A DNA stretch of 6,593 bases, taken from positions 1 to 6,593 of the forward strand of contig JAUVVT010000103.1 of NCBI GenBank assembly GCA_030604505.1, written 5' to 3'. Source of the DNA: a bacterium. GTDB taxonomy: Bacteria > SM23-31 > JAUVVT01. The position numbers and the translations under genes are program-made. This document shows, piece by piece, positions 5,904 to 6,593 of this stretch. The notes beneath the pieces were generated by a model, which was given only the letters and a program-made list of their open reading frames with translations, searched no databases and was not told where the DNA came from. Position 1 is the first letter of the stretch. Each line of letters begins with the position of its first letter.

Positions 5904-5956
5904 AGAAACAGAGTTTCTCATTCATTCTCGTTCCCAAACTGAGTTTGGGAACGAGA
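5904..5956. repeat. Short hairpin followed by a 31-bp perfect palindrome
   Basis: AGAAAC (5904-5909) pairs with GTTTCT (5913-5918). Immediately after it comes TCTCGTTCCCAAACT (5926-5940), whose exact reverse complement is at 5942-5956 around a single central G (5941). A realistic fold has a 13-bp stem and the loop CTGAG. No T-tract follows, so it is not a canonical terminator. It is unrelated in sequence to the CCTGAA-type and GGGAAT-type repeats, making it a further palindrome family in this window. Confidence 0.85.
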
Positions 5957-5984
5957 CTTGGAATCTATTGTTTTATAAATATTT

Positions 5985-6013
5985 AGATCCTGAAACAAGT
6001 TCAGGATGACAGG
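5985..6013. repeat. CCTGAA-type hairpin repeat, copy in front of the ABC gene
   Basis: The stem ATCCTGAA (5987-5994) with TTCAGGAT (6000-6007) and the loop ACAAG are identical to those at 780-800. The hairpin is followed by GACAGG, as in the copies ending at 806 and 4255. It lies 33 bases before the shared leader motif, nearly the same spacing as between 806 and 839 in front of the RND gene. Confidence 0.85.
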
Positions 6014-6046
6014 TATGTGTTATTCATATCAAAAACTGGGAAAAAT

Positions 6047-6070
6047 AAATCTACAAAAGTTCTGTAAATT
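6047..6070 (+). promoter_or_regulatory. Shared leader motif upstream of the ABC ATPase gene
   Basis: The block begins AAATCTACAAAAGT and continues TCTGTAAATT. It aligns without gaps to 885-908 and 4325-4348, although it is the most diverged of the three. It ends 17 bases before the ATG at 6088. The matching inverted copy found to the left of the other two is not evident here. Confidence 0.35.
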
Positions 6071-6074
6071 ATTT

Positions 6075-6080
6075 GGGAAG
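6075..6080 (+). promoter_or_regulatory. Probable ribosome binding site for the ABC ATPase gene
   Basis: GGGAAG lies 7 bases before the ATG at 6088 and 13 before the alternative in-frame ATG at 6094. The spacing favours 6088. The match to a Shine-Dalgarno core is imperfect. Confidence 0.4.
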
Positions 6081-6087
6081 TGTTATT

Positions 6088-6593
6088 ATGGCAATGATAA
6101 AATTAACGAATTTAGAAAAGACTTATGAAATGGGATTTGAACGGGTGCATGCATTAAGAGGATTAGACCTTGAAATCGAGAAAAATGAATACGTTGCAAT
6201 AATGGGGCCCTCCGGTTCGGGAAAATCCACTTTAATGAATATAGTGGGCTGTTTGGATGTTCCAACCAAGGGGAAATATTATTTTGGTGATGAGAACGTC
6301 AGTGAGATGGATGATAATCAACTTGCTGAAATCAGAAACAGGAAAATCGGGTTTGTTTTTCAGACATTTAATCTTCTGTCGCGGGTTAATTCACTGACCA
6401 ATGTGGAACTGCCGCTTGTTTATGGGGGAGTGGCAAGAAGCGAGAGAAAAGAAAAGGCATTAGAAGCACTTGAAAAGGTTGGACTTGGAAAAAGGTATAG
6501 TCACAAGCCAAATGAAATCTCCGGAGGAGAAAGGCAGCGGGTTGCTATCGCAAGGGCTATTGTAAACAATCCTTCAATTATACTTGCAGATGA
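6088..6593 (+). CDS. ABC transporter ATP-binding protein, MacB/LolD type (3' end outside window)
   Basis: The visible part is 168 residues of an ABC ATPase that is truncated only by the window edge. Walker A is GPSGSGKST (residues 40-48), the Q-loop glutamine is Q92 in VFQTFNLL, and the signature is ISGGERQRVAIARA (from S145). Walker B, IILAD, ends at D168, and the catalytic glutamate codon begins with the last two bases. The signature has E in place of the last Q of LSGGQ, a common functional variant. The N-terminal pattern (LTNLEKTYEMG, then VHALRGLDLEI) and NIVGCLDVPTKG are typical of the MacB/LolD/antimicrobial-peptide exporter subfamily, whose partner is an FtsX-like permease, expected downstream. 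Likely roles are export of peptides or macrolides, or handling of lipoproteins at the envelope; these cannot be separated here. The start at 6088 is preferred over 6094 because of the spacing to GGGAAG. Confidence 0.93.
   Translation, partial: MAMIKLTNLEKTYEMGFERVHALRGLDLEIEKNEYVAIMGPSGSGKSTLMNIVGCLDVPTKGKYYFGDENVSEMDDNQLAEIRNRKIGFVFQTFNLLSRVNSLTNVELPLVYGGVARSERKEKALEALEKVGLGKRYSHKPNEISGGERQRVAIARAIVNNPSIILAD

Larger units (their letters stand above)
5754..6087. other. Intergenic gap between the nucleotidyltransferase and ABC ATPase genes
   Basis: No gene is visible in these 334 bases. The first 100 bases are almost pure A/T, with only a weak all-A/T stem (5812-5818 with 5827-5833). After them come a promoter-like pair (5853-5880), a short hairpin and a long palindrome (5904-5956), a CCTGAA-type hairpin (5985-6013) and the leader motif (6047-6070). 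Unlike copies A and B, I cannot find a convincing left inverted-repeat end here. Confidence 0.7.

Noticed and set aside
780..6007. Repeated hairpins considered as a CRISPR array
   Set aside because: The copies are kilobases apart, have no regular spacers and no cas genes are nearby.
6094..6096. Alternative start codon of the ABC ATPase gene
   Set aside because: It would give the common MIKL N-terminus, but the spacing of 13 bases from GGGAAG is less good than the 7 bases to 6088. The difference is two residues and cannot be settled here.

Overview
The window is AT-rich DNA, with GC by eye a little over one third. It comes from a bacterium that almost certainly has two membranes, because it encodes an RND-family permease and the ATPase of a MacB/LolD-type ABC transporter. 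Low GC, long gaps filled with palindromes and weak or absent Shine-Dalgarno sequences would suit a member of the Bacteroidota/Ignavibacteria-like (FCB) lineages. No gene here fixes the taxonomy, so this is only a guess.

Layout, with all genes on the + strand: a small GIY-YIG nuclease-fold protein (245-532); a full-length RND efflux permease (917-4042); a class II tRNA nucleotidyltransferase/poly(A) polymerase-type enzyme with an HD domain (4368-5753); and the first two thirds of an ABC transporter ATPase (6088 to the window edge, cut inside Walker B). The genes do not form an obvious operon. They are separated by gaps of 384, 325 and 334 bases, and neither an adaptor nor an outer-membrane channel gene for the RND pump, nor the permease partner of the ABC ATPase, lies inside the window. 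The functions are conventional: envelope efflux, tRNA 3'-end maturation, and a MacB/LolD-type ABC system.

The unusual content is between the genes. The GIY-YIG gene is bracketed by a perfect 12-bp inverted repeat, with a multi-hairpin palindrome upstream and a 29-bp direct repeat present on both sides. This suggests a nuclease-plus-palindrome mobile unit. The other three gaps hold a second family of short hairpins (8-bp stem, 5-nt loop) whose stems change by compensatory substitution. In two gaps these hairpins lie inside a segment of about 200 bp bounded by related inverted repeats. A 24-nt motif that forms the right end of those segments sits 8-19 nt before the start codons of all three large genes. 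Both repeat families carry the hexamer TGTCAT/ATGACA at their outer edge. Two other palindrome types sit downstream of the RND gene and upstream of the ABC gene. No rRNA, tRNA, CRISPR array or insertion-sequence transposase was seen.
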